A DNA stretch of 38,410 bases from Acidimicrobiaceae bacterium (GCA_003136415.1 PLEI01000021.1:827-39236); one strand, 5' to 3'; counted from the first letter of the stretch, positions 7,362-15,118 are shown. Numbers and translations: made by a program. Notes: a model not told the origin generated them from the sequence alone.

Positions 7362-8131
7362 GCGAAGCCGCCGCGCAGTGGCGTCGCGACCTCGCGGCGT
7401 GGGCCCTCCCCGACGAGATCTTGGCGAACGCCTGCGAGAGCCCGTGGATTCATCCGCCGGTCCTCTTCGACGTGCCCGCCACTATCGAGGACAGCCCCTC
7501 ACACCAACGCGCCCGTGAGGCGCTGGGCGAAGGTGGCAGTGTTTTGGACGTCGGCTGTGGCGGCGGCATCGCCGCTTTCGCGTTGACGCCTCCCGCGACG
7601 CACGTGATGGGCGTCGATCACCAGGGGCCGATGCTCGAGATGTTCGCGGCCAACGCCGCCGAACGCCGCGTGAGCGCCGAGACATTCGAGGGATTCTGGC
7701 CCGCCGTCGCCGCGCGGGTGCCCAGAGCCGACGTCGTGACGGCGCACCACGTCGTCTACAACGTGAGCGATATCGAACCGTTCATACGGGCCCTGAGTGA
7801 GCACGCCACACGGCGAGTCGTGCTCGAAATGCCCCAGCACCATCCCCTCTCGATCCTGTCGGGGGCCTGGCGCCATTTCTGGCAGCTCGAACGTCCCACT
7901 GCGCCGACCCCACTTGAATTGCGGGCGGTGCTCGACGAGATGGGCATCGCTGTCTCACTGGATTTCTGGAGTGGGCCGATGCGCGTCGAGCAGAATCTGG
8001 ATCAGGCCGCGCACTTCACCAGAATTCGATTGTGCCTACCCGAGAGCAGGGAGTCAGAAGTGCGGCAATTCCTGCACGACAATCCGCCACCGATGACCCG
8101 CGAGCTCGCCACTTTGTTTTGGGACGTGTAG
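7358..8131 (+). CDS. Class I SAM-dependent methyltransferase
   Basis: This protein has 257 residues if started at GTG 7358, which overlaps the stop of the preceding mini-gene by 4 bases; that coupling is why this start is preferred over sites further upstream in the same frame. The N-terminal third is helical. The Rossmann core starts with VLDVGCGGGIAAFAL (motif I), then VMGVDHQGPMLEMFAANAA (acidic ribose ligand, motif II), and ADVVTAHHVVYNVSDIEPFI (motif IV/post-I). The substrate cannot be told from sequence. A cytoplasmic small-molecule methyltransferase is the default; no metal- or arsenic-binding cysteines are seen. Confidence 0.8.
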   Translation: MSEAAAQWRRDLAAWALPDEILANACESPWIHPPVLFDVPATIEDSPSHQRAREALGEGGSVLDVGCGGGIAAFALTPPATHVMGVDHQGPMLEMFAANAAERRVSAETFEGFWPAVAARVPRADVVTAHHVVYNVSDIEPFIRALSEHATRRVVLEMPQHHPLSILSGAWRHFWQLERPTAPTPLELRAVLDEMGIAVSLDFWSGPMRVEQNLDQAAHFTRIRLCLPESRESEVRQFLHDNPPPMTRELATLFWDV

Positions 8132-8134
8132 ACC

Positions 8135-8524
8135 TCAGCGAGGGGGCGACTGGCACGCCGCAGTCGCCCCGGAGAATCGATGACGGTGCCGGGCGACGAC
8201 TCGGTACAGCGGCGGGGCGAGCCAGGACATCGGGGGAACCAGCAACGCGTAGCCGACGAGTCGCCACGCCGAGGATGTCGCCAGAAGCGCACGGGCCACC
8301 GCTCGCGAGCCGGCGTCTCGACGACCACCGTCAATCCACCAAACGGACTCTTGCATCTCTGCTCTACTCGGCAGATCGAGCGAGGGAAAATCGGCGACGA
8401 TGCGCTGACAGGGTACGATGCGCGGCGGCGGGGACATAGTCCATCGTCGCTCGATCCACGTGGCACTCCTCGTGCAAATGCCACAATCGCCGTCGTAGAT
8501 GAGAATTTGCTCAGGTGCGGTCAT
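8135..8524 (-). CDS. DCC-family thiol-disulfide oxidoreductase-like protein (DUF393)
   Basis: The 129-residue protein begins with the family signature IYDGDCGICT (Asp11, Asp13, Cys14, Cys17), which gives the DxDC..C pattern of the DCC/YuxK group. It continues with a long hydrophobic stretch near SAWRLVGYALLVPPMSWLAPPLYRVVARHR, typical of this family. DCC proteins are thioredoxin-fold-like and presumed to handle thiol exchange; no defined substrate is known. It is read toward the methyltransferase, whose stop is 3 bases away, so the two genes converge. The ATG at 8522-8524 is directly followed by the signature, so the start is well placed. Confidence 0.85.
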   Translation of the reverse strand: MTAPEQILIYDGDCGICTRSATWIERRWTMSPPPRIVPCQRIVADFPSLDLPSRAEMQESVWWIDGGRRDAGSRAVARALLATSSAWRLVGYALLVPPMSWLAPPLYRVVARHRHRFSGATAACQSPPR

Positions 8525-8577
8525 TGCGACGCCGTACCTTCCTAGGAATTGTCAATCCACTGTCCTAGGCTGATCTT

Positions 8578-8982
8578 ATGGCTCGACGTCTCCTCTTCCT
8601 GCTCGGTTTGGTGAGCGCCGTTTACGGGGGATGGCTCTTTTACCACGAGCGGGCAATGAACGCATGGTGCAACTCGGCCGTTTCCGACCCCAAGCAGGGC
8701 TTCGCCATCAATCCCCGGTGCCTCAACATCGTCTGGCCCTACGCCGAGGGCTTCCTCCTCGTCATTACCGGGGCACTCTTTATCTTCGCTGCGCTCATGC
8801 TGACTCGTCGGGTCATGTCGGGGGAGCATCAGTACTTGAAGGACTTGAAGGCTGGCAAGTACAACCGCGAGAACGACCACCACAACTCCTACAACTTCAA
8901 CCTTCAGTTGCCGACGGTGAAAATAGGCGCGGACTCTCGTGCGGGCCTGCCTGACGCCACCACGAGTAGCGACGGGTCTTAA
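8578..8982 (+). CDS. Small membrane protein of unknown function
   Basis: This 134-residue ORF starts at ATG 8578. It has two hydrophobic segments, about residues 4-22 (RLLFLLGLVSAVYGGWLFY) and 58-78 (FLLVITGALFIFAALMLT). The loop between them holds two cysteines (AWCNSAV and NPRCLN) and would lie outside the membrane if the termini are inside, so a disulfide is possible. The C-terminal half is polar, with an Asn/His-rich stretch (NRENDHHNSYNFN). I do not recognise a family. Its stop codon overlaps the end of the convergent ABC chimera gene by 4 bases. Confidence 0.6.
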   Translation: MARRLLFLLGLVSAVYGGWLFYHERAMNAWCNSAVSDPKQGFAINPRCLNIVWPYAEGFLLVITGALFIFAALMLTRRVMSGEHQYLKDLKAGKYNRENDHHNSYNFNLQLPTVKIGADSRAGLPDATTSSDGS

Positions 8983-9908
8983 GAGAGCACGCGGCGACGG
9001 AAGTTGCGCAGGCCGAGGGCGAGGAAGCTCGCGCAGAATGCCACCAGCACCGGATAGATCACGTAGAGGTGGATGTGGGGCACGTCGGTGAAGGCCGCGC
9101 GCATCCCCTCATTCACGTAGAGCAGCGGATTCACCAGCACGATGGCTTGCAGCCAGTGCGACGGGCCGATCTTCACCGGCGCGAGTTGCGTCCACTGGTA
9201 GTAGGTGCCACCCAGGAACGTGATGGGCAAGATGATGAATCCGAACATCAAGCCGATGTTGCGCGGCTCGAAACTGGTGCCGAGCACGAGACGACTCTGG
9301 GGATCGAGCCCGGCGGTCGGCTCGTCCATAAACAAAACGGCGGGTCGGTGAAAGATCGATCGCGCCACCATGAGGCGCTGCGCCATGCCGCCCGAGAGAG
9401 CGTATACCGACGCCGTGGCCCACTCGGCCGGTTGGGAACGCTCGGGGAGCTCGCTGGCGGTGGTGCGCGACTGCGTGGCGCCCGTGCCAAAGAGGCGCCC
9501 GTGAAAGTACAAGTTCTCCCGCACGGTGAGTTGTCGATCGAGCGTGTTGGTCTGAGAGACCACGCCGAGGAATTGCTTGGCGAGGGCCGGGTGTTCGACG
9601 ACGTTGACGCCCGCTACCGTGGCCGAGCCCGAGGTGGGGACCACGCGAGTGGTGAGCATGCCCGCCGTGGTCGTCTTGCCGGCGCCGTTGGGGCCGAGCA
9701 GGCCGAAGATCTCGCCGGTGTTCACGGTCAGGTCGAGTTGGTCGACGGCGAGGAAGTCCGCGCCCGGGTAGCGCTTGGTGAGCTTCTGCGTGACGATAAC
9801 GGGTGCGCTGGTGTCGGGTGGCGCCCGGCCCAGCAGAGACCGGGGGTCATCTGAGATAATCGGTCGCGTCGCAGTACCTCTCGTGGCAACGACGCGCGAG
9901 AGCCGCAT
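8979..9908 (-). CDS. Chimera: ABC ATPase (DrrA type) fused in frame to ABC-2 permease C-terminus
   Basis: Residues ~35-210 are an ABC ATPase of the drug-export (DrrA/CcmA) type: TKRYPG, Walker A GPNGAGKT, Q-loop in VVSQTNTLDRQ, signature LSGGMAQRL, Walker B AVLFMDEPTAGLD. Right after DPQSRLVL the ATPase ends; the switch His (H-loop) and C-terminal regulatory part are missing. The sequence changes to the last third of an ABC-2 permease: GTSFEPRNIGLMFGF, ITFLGGTYYQW, LVNPLLYVNEGMRAAFTDVP, and the terminal LGLRNFRRRVLS. In relatives these are two adjacent genes, so roughly the ATPase tail and two thirds of the permease have been deleted. Without the H-loop and most membrane helices, export activity is unlikely. 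Its ATG (9906-9908) is 15 bases from the divergent MFS start. Confidence 0.8.
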   Translation of the reverse strand: MRLSRVVATRGTATRPIISDDPRSLLGRAPPDTSAPVIVTQKLTKRYPGADFLAVDQLDLTVNTGEIFGLLGPNGAGKTTTAGMLTTRVVPTSGSATVAGVNVVEHPALAKQFLGVVSQTNTLDRQLTVRENLYFHGRLFGTGATQSRTTASELPERSQPAEWATASVYALSGGMAQRLMVARSIFHRPAVLFMDEPTAGLDPQSRLVLGTSFEPRNIGLMFGFIILPITFLGGTYYQWTQLAPVKIGPSHWLQAIVLVNPLLYVNEGMRAAFTDVPHIHLYVIYPVLVAFCASFLALGLRNFRRRVLS

Positions 9909-9923
9909 CAGTAGGGTGGAGAT

Positions 9924-11228
9924 GTGCGTCGACGTGGACTGGCCTCACTGGCGTGGGCCTCGGTTCAGGATCTCTTTGACCAGAGGACGGCCTTTGGACG
10001 ACTCGCCCTAGTGCACGTCGTGATGATGGCTGGCGACACGCTGGTGACGGTCTCGTTGGCCGGTTCGCTCTTCTTCTCGGTGTCGCCCACTGAGGCCAAG
10101 TCCAAGGTGCTCGCCTACTTGGTGCTCACCATTGCGCCCTTCGCCGTCGTGTCGCCGATTCTTGGACCATTGATCGACCGTTCGGCCAACGGCCGGCGCA
10201 TTCTGGTCGCCCTGTCGGCGAGCGTACGCGTATTGCTGTGCTGGTCGATGAGCCAACACCTCAATTCACTCTGGCTCTTTCCCGAGGCCTTCGCCGTCCT
10301 GATCTCCTCCAAGCTCTACGGCGTCACTCGCGGAGCACTAGTACCCGAGATGGCGCGCACCGATCAGTTCCACGTGCACACCTCGGGCGTCGGTCACGCC
10401 GGCTGGCCCAGCGAAGGGGTGAGCCAGGGCCACCGGGGCTTCGCCGGCTTCAATGCGCAACTCACGTTGCTCGGCACCGTGAGTGGCATCATCGCGGGCT
10501 CCGTGGGTGCGACGCTTCTCAAGACTCTCGGTGCGACGAGCGTCTTGGTCGCCGCCGCCGCGGTGTTCGTAGTGGGCACCGTGGCGAGTCTGCGACTGCA
10601 GCGTCCGGCCAAGGCCGTGCGCGACGACGTGGCGATGACTCGCGAAGAACGCGATCTCCAGGCGCTCAGCCCCCTGGGCGAGGGTGAGGTGACGTGGGGC
10701 CTCAGCGCGTCAGCCCTCATGAGATTTGGCGTGGGATTTGGAACATTCCTGCTCGCCTTCGGGCTGCGGCGCGACCACGCGGGCCTGCAGTGGTTCGCCT
10801 TCGCGCTCTCGGCGAGTGCCGTGGGTTCGCTCCTGGGACTCGGACTAGTGACGAGAGTGCGCAACGCACTCGCCGAATCGTCACTGTTGGCCCTGGCCGT
10901 CCTGGCGACGGGACTCGGCGCGGGAGTGGCCTCACGTCATCCGTCGTTGGCCGCCCAGATGGTGCTCGCCGGCTGGCTGGGACTCTGCGCGGCGGTCGCC
11001 CAACCCAGTTTTGACGCGATTACCCAGCGCCTCGTGCCGACGGGTGCGCAGGGACGAACCTTCGCGCGCTTCGCCGTTCGTCAACAACTCGCCTGGGTAA
11101 TTGGTGCCTTGATCCCCGTCGCCATCAGCCTGAACTTCGGGGCAGGAGATCAGTTCCTCGCACTGGTGATGATTGTCGGGGGCGTCGCCTACTCGGTGGG
11201 GAGAAAAGTCAGCCATCACGGAAATTAA
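9924..11228 (+). CDS. MFS-type membrane transporter
   Basis: The 434-residue protein has about a dozen hydrophobic helices arranged in two halves, joined by a polar stretch near residues 225-250 (AKAVRDDVAMTREERDLQALSP). The first half has a conserved-looking cytoplasmic loop, PLIDRSANGRRILVALSA, equivalent to the MFS motif A region, and a second loop, GVTRGALVPEMA. The closing half contains AVAQPSFDAITQRLVPTGAQGRTFARFAVRQQL, a pattern of MFS_1/MFS_3-like exporters in actinomycetes. The substrate is unknown. Start is GTG 9924; the first 25 residues before the helix at AFGRLALVHVVMMAGD are polar. The gene is divergent from the ABC chimera with almost no intergenic space. Confidence 0.75.
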   Translation: MRRRGLASLAWASVQDLFDQRTAFGRLALVHVVMMAGDTLVTVSLAGSLFFSVSPTEAKSKVLAYLVLTIAPFAVVSPILGPLIDRSANGRRILVALSASVRVLLCWSMSQHLNSLWLFPEAFAVLISSKLYGVTRGALVPEMARTDQFHVHTSGVGHAGWPSEGVSQGHRGFAGFNAQLTLLGTVSGIIAGSVGATLLKTLGATSVLVAAAAVFVVGTVASLRLQRPAKAVRDDVAMTREERDLQALSPLGEGEVTWGLSASALMRFGVGFGTFLLAFGLRRDHAGLQWFAFALSASAVGSLLGLGLVTRVRNALAESSLLALAVLATGLGAGVASRHPSLAAQMVLAGWLGLCAAVAQPSFDAITQRLVPTGAQGRTFARFAVRQQLAWVIGALIPVAISLNFGAGDQFLALVMIVGGVAYSVGRKVSHHGN

Positions 11229-11244
11229 TTAATTCACTTCAAGT

Positions 11245-12561
11245 ATGATTAATCGAGATATGGCGATTTCCACCAAACCGGCTCCCAGACCACGCGACGT
11301 GTCCCATTTGCCCCACGTGGTGATCGTCGGGGGTGGCTTTGGCGGACTCGAAGTTGCGCGCGGTCTCGTCGACAAGGATGTGCGTGTCACGATCGTTGAC
11401 CGGCACAATTTCCACACTTTCTTGCCGTTGCTCTATCAGGTGGCGACCGCCATGCTCGAGCCCGCCGAAGTGGCGTACCCGATCCGCACCGTCTTCGGCA
11501 AGGCGCAGAACGTGCGCTTTCGCCACGGTCTGGTGCGCCACGTGGACCACGAACGCCAAGTCGTGGTGTTGGCGGATGACACCCAACTCAGTTACGACCA
11601 GTTGGTCGTCGCCACCGGCGCCACCGCGGCTTTCTTCGGTATCCCCGGTGCCTCGCAGCACGCGATTCCCCTCTATTCACTGGCTGATTCGCGCCGACTG
11701 AGGAATCGCCTCCTCTCAGCTCTCGAACACGCCGACGCCGTGGCCGACACGGCCCCGATCGGACTCAACTTCGTGATCGTCGGCGGCGGTCCGACCGGCG
11801 TGGAAACGTCGGGCGCATTGTCCGAACTCATCAAGACGGTCATTAAGCGCGACGGGCTCAAACTCGACCCGACCCGGGTGCGCGTCATCCTGGTGGACAT
11901 GGCGCCGCGACTGTTGACGCCATTCCCCGAAAAGGCCAGCGCCTACGCCCTGAAAGAGCTCGAGCGCATGGGTGTCGAGGTGGAATTCGGACGCAGCGTG
12001 GTCGAAGTCGAGGAGCACGCCATTCGCTTCGCCGACGGTGAACGCCTGCGGGTCGCGGCCGTCATCTGGGCCGCGGGCGTGACCGCCAACGGCACGCTCG
12101 CGACGGACGTCCAGGACAAGACCGGCCCCGGTGGACGAGTGCGCGTCTCACAGTTCCTGCAGATCGCCGACCGCACCAATGCCTGGGCCGTCGGCGACTC
12201 CGCGGCCATCCCGAGCGGCGACACTACCTTCTACCCCCAGCTCGCCCCGGTCGCGATGCAGTCGGGACGCCACGTCGCCATGCAGATCGTGCGCCAGCTC
12301 GAAGGTAAGCCGCCGCTGCCCTTCAAGTTCCACAACAAGGGCATCATGGCCGCCATTGGTCGTCACGCCGCCGTCGCCACTCTGCCGAGGGGTCTCACGG
12401 TCAAGGGAACCATGGGTTGGCTCGCCTGGCTGGGTCTGCACCTGTGGTACTTGGTGGGTTTCCGCAACAAATTGCGCGTCATGATCAACTGGACCTGGCG
12501 CTACTTCGACTGGCCGTCGGGACCGCGCCTGATCGTGGCCGACGCCGAGACCGCCGACTAA
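11245..12561 (+). CDS. ndh: Type II NADH dehydrogenase (NDH-2)
   Basis: This 438-residue flavoprotein oxidises NADH and passes electrons to quinone at the inner face of the membrane without pumping protons. The FAD-binding N-terminus reads VVIVGGGFGGLEVARGL, followed by the family stretch NFHTFLPLLYQVATAMLEP. The NADH site is FVIVGGGPTGVETSGALSEL (~residues 172-192), and the second FAD contact is AWAVGDSAAIP. After the quinone-site region (AMQSGRHVA and FHNKGIMAAIGRHAAV), a C-terminal amphipathic anchor reads GWLAWLGLHLWYLVGFRNKL. Length is normal. The start is ATG 11245 or the internal ATG 11260. It begins 16 bases after the MFS gene, so the two may be cotranscribed. Confidence 0.9.
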   Translation: MINRDMAISTKPAPRPRDVSHLPHVVIVGGGFGGLEVARGLVDKDVRVTIVDRHNFHTFLPLLYQVATAMLEPAEVAYPIRTVFGKAQNVRFRHGLVRHVDHERQVVVLADDTQLSYDQLVVATGATAAFFGIPGASQHAIPLYSLADSRRLRNRLLSALEHADAVADTAPIGLNFVIVGGGPTGVETSGALSELIKTVIKRDGLKLDPTRVRVILVDMAPRLLTPFPEKASAYALKELERMGVEVEFGRSVVEVEEHAIRFADGERLRVAAVIWAAGVTANGTLATDVQDKTGPGGRVRVSQFLQIADRTNAWAVGDSAAIPSGDTTFYPQLAPVAMQSGRHVAMQIVRQLEGKPPLPFKFHNKGIMAAIGRHAAVATLPRGLTVKGTMGWLAWLGLHLWYLVGFRNKLRVMINWTWRYFDWPSGPRLIVADAETAD

Positions 12562-12633
12562 GTTTCTTCGCTCAGTCGAAGAGGTCGGGACCGGCACCTG
12601 TCATGCTGTCAGGGTGCGGATGGTGAGGACGGC

Positions 12634-13080
12634 GTGAACATCTTTGACGACACGCGTGCCGTCGAGCAGTTGATGATCGATTGGAATGCCCTGCGCGTTA
12701 CCGAGGGATACCGCCGAGTCAGTTTCACCCGGCAGCGCGACGAGGCAATGGCGCGATGGGTGGCTCACGGGCCCCACGGCGAGACGGAGACTCACTTCAT
12801 CGACTTCCGTACCGAGCACGGCGCGCTGGTCCTGCGTGAAGTCATCGAGCTCGAAGAGAGAAGTGACGCGACCTACGCGAGATGCCGCAACGAGATCGAC
12901 ACGCTGTCGTCGCTCTCGGAGAATGGGCGACAAAAGGTTATTGCGAGAATTCACGATGTCTGCGCCGATGCCATCCGGGTCGACATGAGGTATCGCACCG
13001 CATTGTTGACCACCTACCAGCACGAGGTGAAGGAACTGGTTGACTACATCGACGAACGACTCGAGGAATCCGACAACTGA
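12634..13080 (+). CDS. Hypothetical protein, mixed helical
   Basis: This 148-residue soluble protein starts at GTG 12634 and is rich in charged residues. The N-terminal half alternates short strands and helices (VEQLMIDWNALR, then HFIDFRTEHGALVLREVIELEER). The second half is probably two or three long helices, ending YQHEVKELVDYIDERLEE. No catalytic motif, membrane segment or cysteine cluster is apparent, and I do not recognise a family. It lies 72 bases after ndh in the same direction. The stop codon is 18 bases from the 3' end of the split acetyltransferase gene on the other strand. Confidence 0.55.
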   Translation: MNIFDDTRAVEQLMIDWNALRVTEGYRRVSFTRQRDEAMARWVAHGPHGETETHFIDFRTEHGALVLREVIELEERSDATYARCRNEIDTLSSLSENGRQKVIARIHDVCADAIRVDMRYRTALLTTYQHEVKELVDYIDERLEESDN

Positions 13081-13098
13081 CCTCGAGGTCGCGTGGAC

Positions 13099-13156
13099 CT
13101 ACTTCGTCGAGTGGATCCAGTACCGGCGAAGGAGACTTCCATCTGTATCTTCAAAA
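13099..13156 (-). pseudogene. Acetyltransferase (GNAT), C-terminal fragment beyond the element
   Basis: Read on the minus strand from the direct-repeat copy at 13149-13156, the codons give IFE-DTDGSLLRRYWI and then STK before a TAG at 13099-13101. A D-G-x-L-x-RRYWI ending is the usual C-terminus of this GNAT subfamily. The fragment is in exact frame with the larger N-terminal fragment at 15111-15454 once the element and one 8-bp repeat are removed, so it is the displaced tail of the same gene. Confidence 0.9.
13149..13156 (+). repeat. Left 8-bp target-site duplication
   Basis: CTTCAAAA directly abuts the left inverted repeat of the TnpB-like element. An identical copy abuts the right end (15111-15118). 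The flanking bases on both sides differ, so the repeat is exactly 8 bp. Confidence 0.9.
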
Positions 13157-13188
13157 TAGGGCTACCCATCTCGCCGGAGTAGTCCACC
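13157..13188 (+). repeat. Left terminal inverted repeat
   Basis: This segment begins TAGGGCTACCCATCT. It pairs with 15079-15110 read in reverse complement, with mismatches at inward positions 2, 9, 16-18, 25, 27 and 29. The block CGGAGT (positions 19-24) is shared. The left repeat lies wholly in the 98-bp leader before the tnpB-like GTG. Confidence 0.85.
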
Positions 13189-13254
13189 AAATCTCGCGGC
13201 CACCCACACGCGATAAGTAGTGCCAGGTCACACCCGCTTCGTACCATCCTCTAC

Positions 13255-15105
13255 GTGGACTGCGACGAATCCAGAAGTTTTAGCGTGCTGCGCCTGCGCC
13301 TGGTGCCTGACGAGAGCACGACCCGTCGACTCGATGCAGCCTTTGTGGCGATTGGTCACCTGGAGCGGGCTCTAACCCGGTGGGCTCTCACTAATCTCGA
13401 CTCGATGCGACGCACCACGAGGTGGCATGCCGCGTGTGCAATGGCGACCGGACTCTCACCCAGTGGCGAGGTAACCGACCCCGCCGCGCGTAAGGTCCGC
13501 AACTCGGCGCTCAACGCCCTGCGCTGCGAGTTTCGCCTAACCGAGTACGACTTCAAGAAGAGAATCCTCGAACTGCGCCGCGACTCATATTGGATTGGTG
13601 ACCACGTGCCATCACAAAGTGCTCTGGCGCACGCCGCGCAGGTGTGGGAGTCCTTCGCCGCCCACCTGTTTCGCAGTGCCGGACGCCCGGAGGTCCCCCG
13701 ACCGTGGCAGAACCAGCTGATTGAGGGCGCCAGCCGCGACGAGGGTCGCGGCCCGGCGACGCAGCAAGAGGTAGAGCGCGCCGAGGCGAAGGGGAAGCGT
13801 CCACCGAAGGCCCGTAAGGCCAGCTGGTCTGGTGTCTCCCTGCGGGTCAGTGGTGCGCGTGGCATCACGGTGCACCTGCACCCCAGCCACGACTGGCAGC
13901 GACACCTGGCAATCCCGGTCGTATTCGAGGCCGAAGTTCCCACGGCGCGCGAGGCCTGGTACTTGGACGACCCCGCCACGTGGCGACGCGTGAAGATTGT
14001 GAAGCGCGAGGTCCGCCGCCACTTCGTCTACGAAGCTCACCTGCTCTGCGCCAAGGATCCCTACCGCGACCCCGCACGCTACCGTCAGGCCCCCGATTCG
14101 GTGGTCGGGATTGACCTGGGAGTGTCAACCCTGGCGGCAGTGGGGGTCGGTGCTAATGGCGTGATCACCGACGCGCTGCTCGTTCGCCCCTCAATAGAAG
14201 AGATGGAGCAGCGCCGTCTCGCGGCCCGCCAACGTCGTCGCGCTCAGCGCGCCCTCGAGAGATCGCGCAGGTCCATCAATCCCGACGCCTACGGGCCCGA
14301 TCGGCACGGTCGGCCAGGAAGGGGATCGCGTCTGCCTGGCACGCGTCTTCGCACCTCGAAGTCCTACCACGAGAAGCGCCGTCAGTTGCGTGACGAGAGG
14401 CGTCGCGAGCGCGGGGCGCGGATCATCACGACCAACATGACTGCCACTTCCGTCATCGCACGCTGTGGTAAGCACGTCATCACCGAGGACGTCTCAGTCA
14501 AGGGCTGGCAGGTCAACTGGGGCAAGTCTCTCAGTTACTTCGCCCCGAGTGAGTTACTGGGGGCGATAGAGCGCGAGGCCCGTCTCGCGGGTGGTTCCTT
14601 CACTAAGGTCCCTTGTCGACTAGGCCTCACCCAGAGCTGTCACTGCGGGGCGGTGCAGGAGAAGTCTCTCGCTGAGCGCTGGCACCGCTGTTCGGTCTGC
14701 CAGGCAGGGTTCGAGACCCCGCCGGTCGATCGTGACGTGCACTCGGCCTACCTGGCGGCGTTCGTCACGTCGTCACCCCTCGCAGTAACCCTGGACACGG
14801 ACCGGGCCCTCGCGGCCTGGTCGGGGGCCGAGGCGCCCCTGGTCGCGGTGTCCGGGGATCCTCAATCGAGGAGAACCATCCGGCCCCACTCACATGGGAC
14901 TTCGAGGTGGTCGCGACGCAAGTCCTCGGACCGGGCTGGTAGAGCAATCGCCAGTGACGTCGACCCCCACAGTCTCGGACGCGCACAGGAATCAGTTCTG
15001 TGCGACGTGGGCGTGGGGAAGGCACACGCCGCAAGGCTCCGGTACGAGGAACCCATCTCGGAGACTGGTCGACCGCTCGGTCGCCAACTCCGCTTAGATG
15101 GATAG
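13255..15105 (+). CDS. TnpB-like RuvC nuclease (large, 616-residue type)
   Basis: The protein has the split RuvC domain of TnpB/Cas12 proteins: D287 in VVGIDLGVST (RuvC-I), E411 in HVITEDVSVKGWQ (RuvC-II) and D494 in VDRDVHSAYLAAF (RuvC-III). A zinc ribbon between II and III has C462, C464, C479 and C482 in CHCGA and CSVC. The N-terminal ~270 residues are the wedge/REC-like part, including LTEYDFKKRILELRRDSYWIGDHVPSQSA; a basic helix (~312-390, rich in Arg) is the usual RuvC insert. At 616 residues it is longer than ordinary TnpB (~400) and matches the large OrfB-like group annotated as transposase in soil bacteria. TnpBs are RNA-guided DNA nucleases. The last ~100 residues are low in family-like pattern and probably reflect RNA-coding sequence. 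The start is GTG 13255; the stop lies 5 bases inside the element end. Confidence 0.88.
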   Translation: MDCDESRSFSVLRLRLVPDESTTRRLDAAFVAIGHLERALTRWALTNLDSMRRTTRWHAACAMATGLSPSGEVTDPAARKVRNSALNALRCEFRLTEYDFKKRILELRRDSYWIGDHVPSQSALAHAAQVWESFAAHLFRSAGRPEVPRPWQNQLIEGASRDEGRGPATQQEVERAEAKGKRPPKARKASWSGVSLRVSGARGITVHLHPSHDWQRHLAIPVVFEAEVPTAREAWYLDDPATWRRVKIVKREVRRHFVYEAHLLCAKDPYRDPARYRQAPDSVVGIDLGVSTLAAVGVGANGVITDALLVRPSIEEMEQRRLAARQRRRAQRALERSRRSINPDAYGPDRHGRPGRGSRLPGTRLRTSKSYHEKRRQLRDERRRERGARIITTNMTATSVIARCGKHVITEDVSVKGWQVNWGKSLSYFAPSELLGAIEREARLAGGSFTKVPCRLGLTQSCHCGAVQEKSLAERWHRCSVCQAGFETPPVDRDVHSAYLAAFVTSSPLAVTLDTDRALAAWSGAEAPLVAVSGDPQSRRTIRPHSHGTSRWSRRKSSDRAGRAIASDVDPHSLGRAQESVLCDVGVGKAHAARLRYEEPISETGRPLGRQLRLDG

Positions 15106-15110
15106 CCCCA
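14860..15110 (+). ncRNA. Candidate omega RNA (guide scaffold) at the 3' end of the tnpB-like gene
   Basis: This is inferred by analogy. In tnpB elements the guide-RNA scaffold overlaps the 3' end of the gene, and the guide is read from DNA just beyond the right end. Here the protein loses recognisable family pattern after about residue 515 while the frame stays open, and the stop is 5 bases from the element end. A GC-rich hairpin, CGACCG-CT-CGGTCG, sits at 15070-15083 about 27 bases from the right end. If true, the guide would start at 15111 with CTTCAAAAATTGAC. There is no direct evidence of transcription. Confidence 0.3.
15079..15110 (-). repeat. Right terminal inverted repeat
   Basis: Read inward on the minus strand this begins TGGGGCTATCCATCT, and it mirrors the left repeat at 13157-13188. 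It overlaps the last codons and stop (15103-15105) of the tnpB-like gene. Confidence 0.85.
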
Positions 15111-15118
15111 CTTCAAAA
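15111..15118 (+). repeat. Right 8-bp target-site duplication
   Basis: CTTCAAAA is identical to 13149-13156 and directly abuts the right inverted repeat. Confidence 0.9.

Larger units (their letters stand above)
13157..15110 (+). mobile_element. TnpB-like-only transposable element with inverted repeats, inserted in a GNAT gene
   Basis: The 1954-bp element is bounded by imperfect terminal inverted repeats, TAGGGCTACCCATCT on the left and TGGGGCTATCCATCT (reverse complement) on the right. They match at 13 of 15 positions, and at 24 of the first 32. Exact 8-bp direct repeats lie outside. Excising it with one repeat restores the acetyltransferase frame, which proves insertion and fixes both ends. 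The only gene is a 616-residue TnpB-like protein filling 13255-15105. No DDE or Y1 transposase, serine recombinase or second ORF fits inside. Classical tnpB carriers (IS200/IS605, IS607) have no such inverted repeats and no 8-bp duplications, so mobilisation in trans by a DDE transposase is the simplest explanation. Confidence 0.9.
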
